Assembly: GCA_029263115.1 (NCBI GenBank)
Contig: JAJCYC010000019.1
Coordinates: 1-57,088 of the forward strand
Direction: 5' to 3'
DNA: 57,088 nucleotides
Source of the DNA: Pseudonocardia sp.
GTDB taxonomy: Bacteria; Actinomycetota; Actinomycetes; Mycobacteriales; Pseudonocardiaceae
Below the pieces are notes generated by a model. The model was not told where the DNA came from. It ran no database searches and worked only from the letters and a program-made list of their open reading frames with translations. A program made the position numbers and the translations under genes. Shown here piece by piece: positions 1 through 9,022 of this stretch (its first letter is position 1; each line of letters opens with the position of its first letter).

Positions 1-2
1 CC

Positions 3-731
3 GGAGACCCCGCCGCGCACGCAGATGACCTCGTCGGGACCGACCGCGGCCATCGCCCTGCTCATGCTCGCCTGGTCCGCCACGACGATCGTGCAGGCCA
101 ACGGTTTGCTCGTGTGCGAGGGTGCCTGGCCCGGCGATGCCGTGGACCCGGACCGCTCGGCGGAGCCGGACCGCTCGGCTGACCCGGACGGGAGGCCGGA
201 TGGCGGCGCGGCGGACGGCCGCGGCTCGAAGGTCGGCATCAACCGTTTGCCCGGGGCGGCCGTCCCGGAGGCCTTGGGCCATGCCAAAGCGCCCGACGGC
301 GCCGAGGTGGAGGAGGTCGACGACGACCGGGACGGCGGCGCGCCATCGGAACCCGATCCGGTGCCGGCACCCGACTTCTCGTCCTTGTCCTCCGTGCCGC
401 CGGACTCCGATCTCCCCCCCTCGGACTTCCCGCCCCCGGGCTTGTCCTCCTTGGACTCGTCCTCGGAGTCCGCGTCGTCCCCGCCGGACTCGTCCTCAGC
501 ATCCGAGTCGTCCCCACCCGACTCGTCGTCGGACTCGGACCCGGCGCTGAACGTGAGTTCGCCGCCACGGGGTGTCGCCGACCTGAGGTGGGTGGGAACC
601 GCATTCGCGTCCGGCGTGGACTCAGGGCCCCACACCGCACTCAGCAGTGCGAGGAACACCACCGCCGCGGTCAGGACGGCACCGACGAGTACCGCCTTCC
701 GGGCGAGGTCAGCATGCTCGGGCGGGCGCAT
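3..731 (-). CDS. Secreted acidic protein, possible beta-helix protein (C-terminus outside window)
   Basis: The reading frame is open from an ATG at 731 to the window edge, so only about 243 N-terminal residues are visible. A hydrophobic segment at residues 14-33 after a short charged start looks like a signal anchor or signal peptide. Residues about 65-110 are a low-complexity Ser/Asp/Glu/Gly linker, and a Pro/Ser/Thr-rich stretch follows. The last visible residues (CTIVVADQ, then VICVRGG) resemble the first rung of right-handed parallel beta-helix surface proteins, which often begin with a C-x-x-VRGG-type strand. That family call is an inference from a short segment. No operon partner is visible, and the hydrolase at 813-2417 lies upstream on the same strand. 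Confidence 0.5.
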   Translation of the reverse strand, partial: MRPPEHADLARKAVLVGAVLTAAVVFLALLSAVWGPESTPDANAVPTHLRSATPRGGELTFSAGSESDDESGGDDSDAEDESGGDDADSEDESKEDKPGGGKSEGGRSESGGTEDKDEKSGAGTGSGSDGAPPSRSSSTSSTSAPSGALAWPKASGTAAPGKRLMPTFEPRPSAAPPSGLPSGSAERSGSAERSGSTASPGQAPSHTSKPLACTIVVADQASMSRAMAAVGPDEVICVRGGVS

Positions 732-812
732 GCGGCAGAGACAACACCCCGGCCGGCTCGCCTGGTGGCGGTTTCGCCGGAATCGTGTGCGTTCGCGAAT
801 GTGGGGTTCGGG

Positions 813-2417
813 CTACGGCCCGGTGACCTTGCAGCGCGCGGCGTCCGGCGGCAGCGCCGACGGGTCCACCAGGTACTTTGTCACGAAGTCGTCGACGCAG
901 GTCTGGCCCTGCAGCGCGACGGTGTGCTGGTTGCCCTCGACGGTGAGCAGCTTGGCGTTGAGCGCCTTGGCCAGGTTCACCCCGGCCTGGTACGGGGTGG
1001 CCGGGTCGTTGGTGACCGAGATGACCATCACCTGGGGCAGCCCGGTCACCTTCGGGGTGTGCGGCTCGCCGGTGTTCTTGACCGGCCAGAACGCGCACGG
1101 GTCTCGGACCGGGTCGGGGCCGTTGCCGTCGTCGCGGAACGGGGCGACCTGCCGGGCGCGTTTGTCGGCCTCCAGGATCTCGGCCTGGTCGGTGATCGGG
1201 ACGTCGTCCACGCAGCCGATGGAGGCGAAGGCGTCGAGGGTGAACTCGTAAGTGCCGTCCTGCTGACGGCCCTCGTACAGGTCGGCCAGCAGCATCAGGA
1301 TGCGACCCTGGCCCCGGGTCAGTTCCACCAACCCGCGCTGCAGCGGCTCCCACAGCTGCTCGCTGTAGAGCGCCTGGATCACCCCGGTCATCGCGTCGTT
1401 GTAGGACAGCTGCCGCCCGCTGGCCAGCGGGACCGCCTTCTTCTCCAGCGGTTCGACCAATGCCCGGAAGGCGGCGGTGGTGGCCTTCGGATCGGGGTTC
1501 TGCCCCAGCGGGCAGCCGGGCTGCTTGGCGCACGCGGCGGCGAAGTTGTTGAACGAGTTCTGGAAGCCCTCGGCCTGGGCGATGGCGCGTTCGATCAGCT
1601 TCTGGTCCGGGTCGAGCGCCCCGTCCAGCACCAGCGCCCGCACGTTCTGCGGGAAGGTCTCGGCGTAGGTGTAGCCGATCCGGGTGCCGTAGGAGTAGCC
1701 CAGATAGGTCAGCTTCTCGTCGCCGAGCGCGGAGCGCAGGACGTCCATGTCCTTGACCACGTCCCGGGTGCCGGCGTTGGCCAGCAGGTCACGCCCGGAA
1801 CGCTGCTCGCACTTGGCGGCGTAGTCCTTGCTCTTGCCCTCCTGGCGCGCGACCCCCTCGGGAGAACGGTCGAAGTCGACGTCCAACCGGTCGGCATCGC
1901 GCTCGGGCGGGGTGAAGCACTGGATCGGCGGCTTGCTCGCGCCGACCCCGCGCGGGTCGAACCCGATCAGGTCGAACCGCTGGCCCAGCGTGCCGCCCGC
2001 GATCTGTCCACCGACCCCGGTGGCTGCCTCGATCCCGGAGGCACCCGGCCCGCCCGGGTTGATCAGCAGCGAACCGATCTTATGCGCCGGCTGGGACGCC
2101 TTCTGCCGCAGCACCGCGATCTGCGCCGTCCGACCGGTCGGCGCCGCGTAGTCGACCGGCACGTCCAGGTAGGCGCAGTCGAACTTCGGATCGGCGAATG
2201 TGGACTTGTCCTCCTCGGACAGCGCGAACGACGCGCAGCCCGACCATTGCAGCTTCTGCGCGTAGAACTTCTGCAGGTCGCCGGTGGGCACCGGGCCCAC
2301 CGCGGTACCCGTGTTGGGCGCACCGCTGTTCGAGCAGGCCACCGTGGGCGCGGCGACGGCCACCAGCGCGACCAGGACCAGGAGGTAGCGGCGCGGGCCG
2401 CGCACTGAGGCGTTCAT
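813..2417 (-). CDS. Secreted alpha/beta hydrolase, TAP-like (tripeptidyl aminopeptidase family)
   Basis: The 534-residue protein is an exported serine hydrolase of the SCO7095/Tap type, which removes short peptides from N-termini outside the cell. The N-terminus has RR, a hydrophobic core and a Cys at residue 28 (TVACS), a weak lipobox, so it may be a lipoprotein. The oxyanion-side segment NPGGPGASG is near 120-128, the nucleophile is Ser242 in GYSYG, the Asp is in TNDPATPY, the His is in GNQHT, and a TAP-like C-terminal domain ends the protein. The ATG at 2417 starts a good export signal; an in-frame upstream start at 2465 would add 16 polar residues and is less likely. The full triad is present, unlike in two other hydrolase-like genes of this window. 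Confidence 0.85.
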   Translation of the reverse strand: MNASVRGPRRYLLVLVALVAVAAPTVACSNSGAPNTGTAVGPVPTGDLQKFYAQKLQWSGCASFALSEEDKSTFADPKFDCAYLDVPVDYAAPTGRTAQIAVLRQKASQPAHKIGSLLINPGGPGASGIEAATGVGGQIAGGTLGQRFDLIGFDPRGVGASKPPIQCFTPPERDADRLDVDFDRSPEGVARQEGKSKDYAAKCEQRSGRDLLANAGTRDVVKDMDVLRSALGDEKLTYLGYSYGTRIGYTYAETFPQNVRALVLDGALDPDQKLIERAIAQAEGFQNSFNNFAAACAKQPGCPLGQNPDPKATTAAFRALVEPLEKKAVPLASGRQLSYNDAMTGVIQALYSEQLWEPLQRGLVELTRGQGRILMLLADLYEGRQQDGTYEFTLDAFASIGCVDDVPITDQAEILEADKRARQVAPFRDDGNGPDPVRDPCAFWPVKNTGEPHTPKVTGLPQVMVISVTNDPATPYQAGVNLAKALNAKLLTVEGNQHTVALQGQTCVDDFVTKYLVDPSALPPDAARCKVTGP

Positions 2418-2617
2418 CGTCGACCAGTGTGCACCGGTGTCCGCCGGTGCAGTAGCGCGGGTCACCCGGCGGGATCCCCGGTGCGCGGCGGTCCCCGCGT
2501 TGTGAGACTCGTCGCAGCAGGCTCCGGAGGCGGGCAGGTGGGTGTCACCCTTGCCGGGTCAGCACCGACACAGACCCGGGGACCCGCCAGGCGGGCCTCG
2601 AGGGAGGACGGTTGACG

Positions 2618-3526
2618 ATGTCGTCATCCGCATCACGGTCCGTCGCCGGCCCGCAGGTCGCCGGCCCGCAGGTCACCAGCTCCGAGCATCCCGCCCCGTA
2701 CCGCACTGGCCCGGCCGGGCACAAGCCGGTCAAGCGCATCCGTGTCCCCCAGCTGCGGGCGATGAAGGAACGTGGCGAACGCTGGCCGATGCTCACCGCG
2801 TACGACACCTACGCCGCCGAGATCTTCGACACCGCCGGCATCCCGGTGTTGCTGGTCGGGGACTCCGCCGCGAACAACGTCTACGGCTACGACAACACCC
2901 TCCCGATCACCGTCGAGGAGATGTTGCCGCTGGTCAAGGCGGTGGTACGAGGCACCCGGCGGGCGCTGGTGGTGGCCGACCTGCCGTTCGGCAGCTACCA
3001 GGTGAGTCCGGGGCAGGCGCTGGAGACCTCGTTCCGGTTCATGAAGGAGGCCGGCGCGCACGCGGTCAAGCTGGAGGGTGGCCCTCGGTTCGCGCCCCAG
3101 GTGGACGCGCTGGTCGGGTCGGGGGTACCGGTGATGGCGCACCTCGGGTTCACCCCGCAGAGCGAGCACACCATCGGCGGCTACAGGGTGCAGGGCCGCG
3201 GTGACGCCGGCGAGTCGCTGATCGCCGACGCGCTGGCGATGCAGACCGCCGGGGCCTTCGCGGTAGTGCTGGAGATGGTGCCGGCCGACGTCGCCAAGCG
3301 GGTCACCGCCGAGCTGGCCATCCCGACGGTGGGGATCGGCGCCGGACCGGACTGCGACGCGCAGGTGCTGGTGTGGCAGGACATGGCCGGGCTGAACACC
3401 GGGCGGGTGCCACGCTTCGTGAAACGGTACGCCAACCTCGGCGACGAGCTGACCCGGGCCGCCCGGGCGTTCGGCGACGAGGTGCGCGGCGGGGTCTACC
3501 CCGATCCCGAGCACTCCTACAGCTGA
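2618..3526 (+). CDS. panB: 3-methyl-2-oxobutanoate hydroxymethyltransferase (ketopantoate hydroxymethyltransferase)
   Basis: PanB transfers a hydroxymethyl group from methylene-tetrahydrofolate to alpha-ketoisovalerate, the first committed step of pantothenate and CoA synthesis in the cytoplasm. The family motifs are visible in order: [19 protein letters not shown] (metal-binding Asp), [21 protein letters not shown] and [20 protein letters not shown]. The length of 302 residues is a little over the usual 260-280 because of a Ser/Pro-rich N-terminal tail that holds a small GPQVA repeat. The ATG at 2618 is preferred over the TTG at 2612 because the AGGGAGGA ribosome site at 2601-2608 is correctly spaced only for the ATG. 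No panC or panD is beside it. Confidence 0.95.
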   Translation: MSSSASRSVAGPQVAGPQVTSSEHPAPYRTGPAGHKPVKRIRVPQLRAMKERGERWPMLTAYDTYAAEIFDTAGIPVLLVGDSAANNVYGYDNTLPITVEEMLPLVKAVVRGTRRALVVADLPFGSYQVSPGQALETSFRFMKEAGAHAVKLEGGPRFAPQVDALVGSGVPVMAHLGFTPQSEHTIGGYRVQGRGDAGESLIADALAMQTAGAFAVVLEMVPADVAKRVTAELAIPTVGIGAGPDCDAQVLVWQDMAGLNTGRVPRFVKRYANLGDELTRAARAFGDEVRGGVYPDPEHSYS

Positions 3527-3557
3527 TCCGGGCACGGCACGGGGCCGGCGGCCGCCG

Positions 3558-3608
3558 CCGCCAAGATCACCGTTTCGGTGGCGGAACCGCCAAGAACTGG
3601 CCGTTTCG
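3558..3608. repeat. Imperfect tandem intergenic repeat between convergent genes
   Basis: Two copies of a unit that begins CCGCCAAGA and ends CCGTTTCG start at 3558 and 3587, 29 bp apart. Each is followed by a GGTGGCGG- or CCACCAG-type arm, so the array can also fold (ACCGTTTCGGT is a short hairpin). It lies between the convergent stops of panB and the metal-receptor gene and may act as a bidirectional terminator or be a small REP-like element. Confidence 0.45.
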
Positions 3609-3636
3609 CCACCAGAACGGGGATGAGACTGGACCG

Positions 3637-4449
3637 CTACTCCAGGTCGAGCTGGGCCGCGAGCCTGTCGCCGGCGTCGGCCAGGGACGGACCGCACCAG
3701 GTGAGCAGGCGGCCGTCGACCAGCGCGCAGCGGCTACCGGGGAATGCCTCCGGCCCGTCGTCCGCAGTGAACAGGTACGGCTCGTCGGGCAGCACGACCA
3801 GGTCGGCCCGGCCCTCGTCGAGCGCCGCGTGCAGCTCCGGCAGCGGCGGCCGAGGATAACGGTCGGGGTGACCTGCGTAGGCGTTGGCCACGCCCAGCCG
3901 GCGCAGCACGTCGCCGGCGAACGTGCGGCCGCCGACCAGCACCCACGGCCGCCGCCACACCGGGACCAGCGCGGTGGCCAGCACCGGCGGCACCCTGCGC
4001 CAGGCCTGTTCGGCGGCCGCCAGCCAGGGTGGCTCGGCCAGACCGAGCGGTCCGGTGAGCATCCGCCGCACCGAGGCGAGCCCGGCCGGCACGGTGGCGG
4101 CAGCCTCGGTGACCCACACCGGCACCCCGGCAGCGCGCAGCGCGGCGACGTCCTCCGGGCGGTTCTCCTCGGCATTGGCCAGTACCAGGCCCGGGCGGGC
4201 GGCCAGCACGGCCCCGACGTCCGGGTATTTCGAGCCGCCGACCCGGGAGACGTCCAACCCGGCCGGGTGGGTGCAGTAGTCGGTGGCACCGACCAGCAGC
4301 CCGGGTTCGGTGACCGCGACCGCCTCGGTCAGCGAGGGCACCAGCGAAATCACCCGCCCCGCCGCCCGGTCCCACGAGACCGGGGCGCCCAGGTCGTCGA
4401 CCCAGCCGGTCACACCGGCCATGTTGTGGGTGCCCTCGTCGTCGGTCAC
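3637..4449 (-). CDS. Helical-backbone metal receptor (BtuF-like, no signal peptide)
   Basis: The 270-residue protein has the fold signature of class III periplasmic metal or cobalamin-binding proteins: an RVISLVPSLTEAV segment near residues 31-43, VGATDYCTHP, VGGSKYPDVGAVLAARPGLVL, and a C-terminal VVLPDEPY strand. It lacks an export signal or lipobox, so it is probably cytoplasmic; such soluble BtuF-like proteins are common in actinobacteria and their ligand is unknown. The GTG start overlaps the stop of the upstream F420-reductase gene by 4 bp (GTGA), so the two are probably translationally coupled. No ABC permease or ATPase is next to it, so a role in uptake is not supported by context. 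Confidence 0.75.
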   Translation of the reverse strand: MTDDEGTHNMAGVTGWVDDLGAPVSWDRAAGRVISLVPSLTEAVAVTEPGLLVGATDYCTHPAGLDVSRVGGSKYPDVGAVLAARPGLVLANAEENRPEDVAALRAAGVPVWVTEAAATVPAGLASVRRMLTGPLGLAEPPWLAAAEQAWRRVPPVLATALVPVWRRPWVLVGGRTFAGDVLRRLGVANAYAGHPDRYPRPPLPELHAALDEGRADLVVLPDEPYLFTADDGPEAFPGSRCALVDGRLLTWCGPSLADAGDRLAAQLDLE

Positions 4450-5129
4450 GGCAGGTCGGTGACCCGGATTCCGGCGTGCGTCTTGTAGCGGCGGTTGATC
4501 GCGATCAGGTTCGCGGTCAGCGCCTCGACCTGCCCGGCGTTGCGCAGCCGGCCGCCGAACACCCCGCGCACCCCGGGGATGGCGTCGGCCAGCGCGCGCA
4601 CCTGGTCGGTCGCCTCCCGGTCGTCACCGAGCACCAGCACGTCCAGGTTGATCTCGGGCACGGTCAGATCGGCCAGAGTGACCGCCGAGACGTGGTGGAA
4701 CGCGGCCGTCACCCGGGAGTCCGGCAGCAGTGCGGCGGCCTGCTGCGCGGCGCTGCCCTCGGCCACCGGAAGGGCGAACGGGCCCTGCTTGTCGAAACCC
4801 ATCGGGTTCACACAGTCGATCACGATCTTGCCGGCGAGCTCGGCGCGCAGCGAGGTGAGCAGGGTGTCGTGGCCGTCCCACGGCACGGCGACCAGGACCA
4901 GATCGGCGGCGGTCGCGCAGCCGGCGTTGTCCGCCCCGCTGACCTGTCTGTCGTCCACCCCCGCCTGATCGGCGAGCTCGGCGGCGGCGGTGGCCGCCCG
5001 GGTCGCGTCCCGCGAGCCGATCACCACCCGCAGGCCGGCCGCGGCCCAACGAAGTGCCAGACCCCGCCCCTGGGGTCCGGTGCCACCGAGCACCCCGATG
5101 GTCGCTTTTGCCAGCTCCGGCTCGGTCAC
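4446..5129 (-). CDS. npdG: F420H2:NADP+ oxidoreductase (NPDPH-dependent F420 reductase)
   Basis: The enzyme exchanges hydride between the deazaflavin F420 and NADP in the cytoplasm. The Rossmann motif GVLGGTGPQGRGLALR stands near the N-terminus and is followed by GSRD, which reads the NADP 2'-phosphate. LVAVPWDGH, CVNPMGF and the C-terminal LRNAGQVEALTANLIAINRRYK match the family. The length of 227 residues is typical. GTG at 5129 is chosen because a GCGAGGA ribosome site lies just upstream; an earlier in-frame start at 5231 adds an unconserved tail. The stop overlaps the start of the BtuF-like gene by 4 bp. The gene is divergent from the DUF4097 lipoprotein. Confidence 0.88.
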   Translation of the reverse strand: MTEPELAKATIGVLGGTGPQGRGLALRWAAAGLRVVIGSRDATRAATAAAELADQAGVDDRQVSGADNAGCATAADLVLVAVPWDGHDTLLTSLRAELAGKIVIDCVNPMGFDKQGPFALPVAEGSAAQQAAALLPDSRVTAAFHHVSAVTLADLTVPEINLDVLVLGDDREATDQVRALADAIPGVRGVFGGRLRNAGQVEALTANLIAINRRYKTHAGIRVTDLP

Positions 5130-5200
5130 TGTGTCCTCGCTGTCCTCGGTCCAGGTCCGTCGGCCTCCGACCCTAGGACAGTGGATGATTGAATCGCGCG

Positions 5201-5965
5201 GTGAGCATCCCCTCGCGCGCGCCGCGGCCACGAGGTCACCGGGTGATCGTGACCATCGCCACCATCGCGGCGCTGACCGGATCGGCCGGGTGCACCGGCA
5301 CAGGTGACAGGTCCAGCTCCAGCAGCACCTACACCGACGGTGGCACCGACGGCTCCACCGAGACGACGTCCTACACCGTCGACCAGCCGGTGGGCACGAT
5401 CAACCTGAACGCGCGCGCCGGCAAGGTGACGGTGACCGCCGGGGACGGGCCGGTCTCGGTCACCGAGCGCGCGGTGTACACCGACAGCAAGCCTGTCACG
5501 TCGCACCAGCTCGCCACCGGCGGGGACACTCTGTTCCTGCGCGAGGAGGGCTGCCCGGAGCGGGCGCCCGCCGCCCGCTGCCAGGTGTCCTGGGACATCA
5601 CCGCGCCGGCGGGCACCGTGCTGGAGCTGGAGAACCGGGTCGGCGGAATCGAGCTGCGCGGCATGGCCGGCGCGGTGCGGGCCGAAGCCGACACCGGCGG
5701 CGTGCAGGGCCGGGAGCTGACCAGCCGACGAGTCACCGCGACCGCCAAGACCGGCGGCGTCGAGCTGGACTTCGCGTCACCGCCCGACCAGGTCACCGCC
5801 GAGACCAACACCGGCGGGGTGCAGATCCGGCTGCCGTCCGGCACGGCGTACGCGGTGGACGTCGACTCCCGCAAGGCCGAGATCGACGTCCGGCGCGACC
5901 CGGCCTCGCCGCACGCGATCCGGGCCAAGGCCGACACCGGCGGCGTGGAGATCACCTCCCGCTGA
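5201..5965 (+). CDS. DUF4097-type beta-strand-repeat lipoprotein
   Basis: The product is a predicted exported lipoprotein of unknown function. A basic n-region (RAPRPRGHR), a hydrophobic core and a lipobox ending TGSAGC at about residue 31 are visible. After a Ser/Thr-rich spacer, the protein consists of repeated beta-strand turns with recurring ADTGGV, AKTGGVEL, TNTGGVQI and ADTGGVEI motifs, the hallmark of the DUF4097/DUF4098 parallel-beta adhesin-like fold. The start is uncertain: the GTG at 5201 gives the best signal peptide, while a TTG at 5189 and a GTG at 5243 are alternatives and none has a clear ribosome site. It stands alone, divergent from npdG. Confidence 0.75.
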   Translation: MSIPSRAPRPRGHRVIVTIATIAALTGSAGCTGTGDRSSSSSTYTDGGTDGSTETTSYTVDQPVGTINLNARAGKVTVTAGDGPVSVTERAVYTDSKPVTSHQLATGGDTLFLREEGCPERAPAARCQVSWDITAPAGTVLELENRVGGIELRGMAGAVRAEADTGGVQGRELTSRRVTATAKTGGVELDFASPPDQVTAETNTGGVQIRLPSGTAYAVDVDSRKAEIDVRRDPASPHAIRAKADTGGVEITSR

Positions 5966-6012
5966 CCGACCGGCGGCGGGTCAGGACGCGCAGACCGTTC
6001 GCTCGGCAAGCC

Positions 6013-7443
6013 TCACGCAGCGGCGAACGCCACCCGGCGGGTCTGCGGGTCGGCCTCGACCAGCCGCACCCGGCAGCGGGCCCCGGCGGTGAGCCGGCCC
6101 GAACACCGGCCCAGCACCGGCGGGTCGATGACGAACACCTCGCCGGCACCGTCCCCGTCGCCGCCCGCGCGCAACACCACGGCCTCGAACAGCTCCCCGA
6201 CCCGGCCGGTCAACTCCGCCACCTCGGCGGCATCGATGCACGCCCGGTCCACCTTCGCGGCCACCGAGTCGGAGGCGGCCATCGCCCCGGGCAGGGTGGG
6301 CAGCGCCGCCCGCAGCCAATCGGCCAGCGGCTCGCCGGCGCTCACCGCGAGGCAGACCTCGGTGCCGAACCGGTCGACCAACCGGCGCAGCGGGGCGGTG
6401 ACGTGCGCGTACGGCGCGCCGATACCGCCGTGCCCGGTCTGCTCCGGCGGAGCACCGTCGAACGCCGTGTAGCTCGCGCCGCGCAGCAGCCGGGTGGCCG
6501 CGCGCAGCAGTGCCAGCACCTCCGGCGCCGAGCGGTCCAGCCCGCTGAGTACCCGCGCCGCGGTGGCGCCGGCCGGCCAGTCGACCCCCAGGTCGGCGGC
6601 CACCCGGCGCAGCGAATCGATCGCGTCGAGCTCCGGCGGCGGCAGGGTGCGCAGCACGCCGACCCCCGCGTCGAGCATGATCCGGGCCGCGCACATCCCG
6701 GTGAGCAGGGATATCTCCGCATTCCAGGACTCGACCGCCAACCGGTCGCGGACCGTCACCGACCAGCCGCCCTGCCCGTCCGGGCGCACCTCCTGCTCGG
6801 GCAGTTCCAGCTCCACCGCCTCCCGGGCCACCGCCAGCTCACGGCGCGCCCGACCGACCTCGGGCAGCGCGGCGATCGCGGCCGGCAGGGTGCCCGCAGC
6901 CACGGCGGCCTGCGCGCCTGCGTAGTCCCACTGCTCGCGCGAGCGCACCACGGCCCGCTGCACCCGCACCGACGTCACCTCGCCGGCACCGTCCAACTCG
7001 ATCGTCCACAGCACGGCGGCGCGCACCTGACCGGGCAGCAGGCTCGCCGCGCCCTCGGAGAGCACCGGCGGGTGCAGCGACACCGACCCGTCGGGCAGGT
7101 ACATCGTCTGGCCGCGGCGGCGGACCTCGGCGTCCAGCGCGCCGCCGGGTGCCACCACCGCGCCGAGGTCGGCGATCGCGTAGTGCACCCGGTGGCCGCC
7201 GGCGGTGCGCACGATGCCCACCGCCTGGTCGAGGTCCTTGGAACCCGGCGGGTCGATCGTGACCAGCTCGACATCGGTGGCGTCGACCCGCCGCGCACGG
7301 TCCGGGGCCGCCGCGGCGGCCCGCTCGGCCTCGGCGAGCACCGGCGGCGGGAACCCGGTGGGCAGGTCGAACTCGGACCGGATCGCGGCGAAGTCGGGTT
7401 GCGGACGGTGGCCGACCCGGACCCGTTCGGGGTTGCTCTGCAC
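6013..7443 (-). CDS. RNB-domain ribonuclease (RNase II/R family)
   Basis: This is a 3'-to-5' exoribonuclease-like protein of 476 residues, much shorter than RNase R because the cold-shock domains are reduced or missing. The catalytic RNB core is clear: TIDPPGSKDLDQAVGI holds the metal-binding Asp residues, followed by VHYAIADLGAVV, RRGQTMYLPDGSVSLHPPVLSEGAASLLPGQ (key residues R, Y, P and LSEG) and GIGAPYAHVTAPLRRLVDR. The GTG at 7443 is taken as the start; it has no ribosome site but a CAGGCT hexamer lies 7 nt upstream, as in the leaderless genes of this window. An in-frame start at 7479 is possible. Confidence 0.85.
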   Translation of the reverse strand: MQSNPERVRVGHRPQPDFAAIRSEFDLPTGFPPPVLAEAERAAAAAPDRARRVDATDVELVTIDPPGSKDLDQAVGIVRTAGGHRVHYAIADLGAVVAPGGALDAEVRRRGQTMYLPDGSVSLHPPVLSEGAASLLPGQVRAAVLWTIELDGAGEVTSVRVQRAVVRSREQWDYAGAQAAVAAGTLPAAIAALPEVGRARRELAVAREAVELELPEQEVRPDGQGGWSVTVRDRLAVESWNAEISLLTGMCAARIMLDAGVGVLRTLPPPELDAIDSLRRVAADLGVDWPAGATAARVLSGLDRSAPEVLALLRAATRLLRGASYTAFDGAPPEQTGHGGIGAPYAHVTAPLRRLVDRFGTEVCLAVSAGEPLADWLRAALPTLPGAMAASDSVAAKVDRACIDAAEVAELTGRVGELFEAVVLRAGGDGDGAGEVFVIDPPVLGRCSGRLTAGARCRVRLVEADPQTRRVAFAAA

Positions 7444-7563
7444 GGTGCAGAGCCTGGCACGCCGACGACACGCTGTCACCAGGACGACATGTCCCGCTAC
7501 CCAGGGTGTCCACGACCGATACCCTGCCTACGTACGTCCGAGCTGACCGAGCCAGGAGCCGCC

Positions 7564-8661
7564 ATGTCCCGTCGCCTGCTGCTGGTGCTGGCCGCGTTGG
7601 TGGGCATCCTGCCCTCGGTGCTCCATCCGTCCGGGGCAGGCACACCGGACGCGGCCGGGCCGGACCCGACCCTCGCGGCCCCGGCGGCGCCGCCGGTCCA
7701 GCCGGACTCGGTGTTCGCCCCGCTGGACCGTCCAGGACCGGCGTTCAGCGTGCCCACCCCGGTGTTGGCGGCGAGCCTGCGCTGCACGATCCCGCCGGTC
7801 CCCGTCCCGGGCCCACCCCGGGACCCGGTGCTGCTGCTGTCCAGCACCGGGCTGGACACCGAGGCCGCTTTCGACTGGAACGTGCAACCGGCGCTGACCG
7901 CCGCCGGGATCACCTACTGCACGTCCAACGCCCCGGGCGCCAACCACGGCGACGTCCAGACCCGCGCGGAGTTCGTGGCCTACGCGCTGCGCGAGGTGCG
8001 CAACCGGGCCCGCCGTCCGGTCGCGGTGATCGCGCACGGTCAGGGCGCGCTGACCGCCCGGCTGGCGCTGCGGTTCTGGCCCGACCTGCGCCGCTCGGTC
8101 TCCGACGTGATCGCGCTGGCCCCGCCGAACCAGGGCACCGCGGCGTACCTGACCGCGTGCGCGACCGAGTGCCCGCCGGCCTACTGGCAGCAGCGCACCG
8201 GTTCGATGCTGGTGAGCGCGGTGAACTCGCGGCAACGCACGTTCGCCGGGGTGGACTACACCGTGGTCACCTCGGGCATCGACGAGGTGGTCACCCCACA
8301 ACCGGAGGCGTCCGCGCTGCCCTCGGGTCCGGGCCGGGTGCGCAACGTCGCGGTGCAGGAGGTCTGCCCCGGATACGTCGCCGACCACCTCGGGATCGGC
8401 GGGTACGACGCGGTGGCCTGGGCGGTGGCCGCCGACGCGCTGGCCAACCCGGGCCCGGCCGATCCGGCCCGGGTGGACCGGGCCGCGTGCGACGCCGGAT
8501 TCATGCCGGGCATCGTGGCCGAGAACTTCCTGGACAACTCCGCCCGCGCGGCCGACGTGCTGGAACCTACGGCGCCGGCCGGGGTGCCCGCCGTACGTGC
8601 GGAACCGGCCCCCCGGTGCTGGCTGCTCGCGGAGGGCTGCCTGACCGGTGGCGCACGCTGA
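7564..8661 (+). CDS. Secreted lipase-like alpha/beta-hydrolase, catalytic Ser replaced by Gly
   Basis: The protein resembles CALB-like and class-2 secreted lipases of actinobacteria. A signal peptide (SRRLLLVLAALVGILPSVL) opens the protein, and the core LLSSTGLDTEAAFDWNV, TYCTSNAPG, FWPDLRRSVSDVIALAPPNQGT, TSGIDEVVTP and DHLGIGG follows. The expected GHSQG elbow reads AHGQG, with Gly159 (codon GGT) where the nucleophilic Ser should be, while the Asp (near 240) and His (near 275) are kept. The 365-residue frame is otherwise intact. An AGGAG ribosome site precedes the ATG. It is therefore either a pseudoenzyme or a recently inactivated enzyme; lipase activity should not be assumed. Confidence 0.8.
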   Translation: MSRRLLLVLAALVGILPSVLHPSGAGTPDAAGPDPTLAAPAAPPVQPDSVFAPLDRPGPAFSVPTPVLAASLRCTIPPVPVPGPPRDPVLLLSSTGLDTEAAFDWNVQPALTAAGITYCTSNAPGANHGDVQTRAEFVAYALREVRNRARRPVAVIAHGQGALTARLALRFWPDLRRSVSDVIALAPPNQGTAAYLTACATECPPAYWQQRTGSMLVSAVNSRQRTFAGVDYTVVTSGIDEVVTPQPEASALPSGPGRVRNVAVQEVCPGYVADHLGIGGYDAVAWAVAADALANPGPADPARVDRAACDAGFMPGIVAENFLDNSARAADVLEPTAPAGVPAVRAEPAPRCWLLAEGCLTGGAR

Positions 8662-8752
8662 CCCCGCCGGACCCGGCACGGTCGGCTTCGAGATGTCGCG
8701 ATGATCTCCGGCCGGGGCAACGACGCCCGGCACCGACCTGCGGGGAGCGTTC

Positions 8753-9016
8753 ATGAGTGCGGACCGCGGCCTCGAGCCGAACCTGGGTCGGGTCGAGACG
8801 TTGATGGCGGTCAAGGCAGCCGCGGTGTTCGCGGCCGGCATCGCGCTCGGGGTGGCGCTGAGCCTGGTGTCTGCGTTGCTGCTGGATGGCGGCGGCACCT
8901 TGTTGCTCGGGTTGGGCCTCCTGCTGGTGGCCGCGCTGTTGTGGGTGGCCGGCGCGCTCACCATCTCCGCGCACCGGCGGCGGCGCACGGTGACCACCGA
9001 CGAGGAGCCGCGCTAG
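8753..9016 (+). CDS. Small membrane protein, two helices, unknown function
   Basis: The 87-residue product has two hydrophobic helices at about residues 20-42 and 48-68, a polar N-terminus and a basic Arg-rich tail (RRRR), which predicts both ends inside the membrane. A GGGGAG ribosome site precedes the ATG. No family is recognised. It ends a few bases before the stop of the convergent LuxR-type regulator gene. Confidence 0.7.
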   Translation: MSADRGLEPNLGRVETLMAVKAAAVFAAGIALGVALSLVSALLLDGGGTLLLGLGLLLVAALLWVAGALTISAHRRRRTVTTDEEPR

Positions 9017-9022
9017 ACCGGC

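Noticed and set aside
411-421. Suspected frameshift in a 7-C run of the first gene
   Set aside because: A recount of the run shows that the frame is continuous from the ATG at 731 to the window edge.
588-2408. Long plus-strand frame antisense to the TAP-like hydrolase
   Set aside because: It is a GC-bias shadow: no ribosome site, no family motif, and the minus-strand frame carries a full hydrolase triad.
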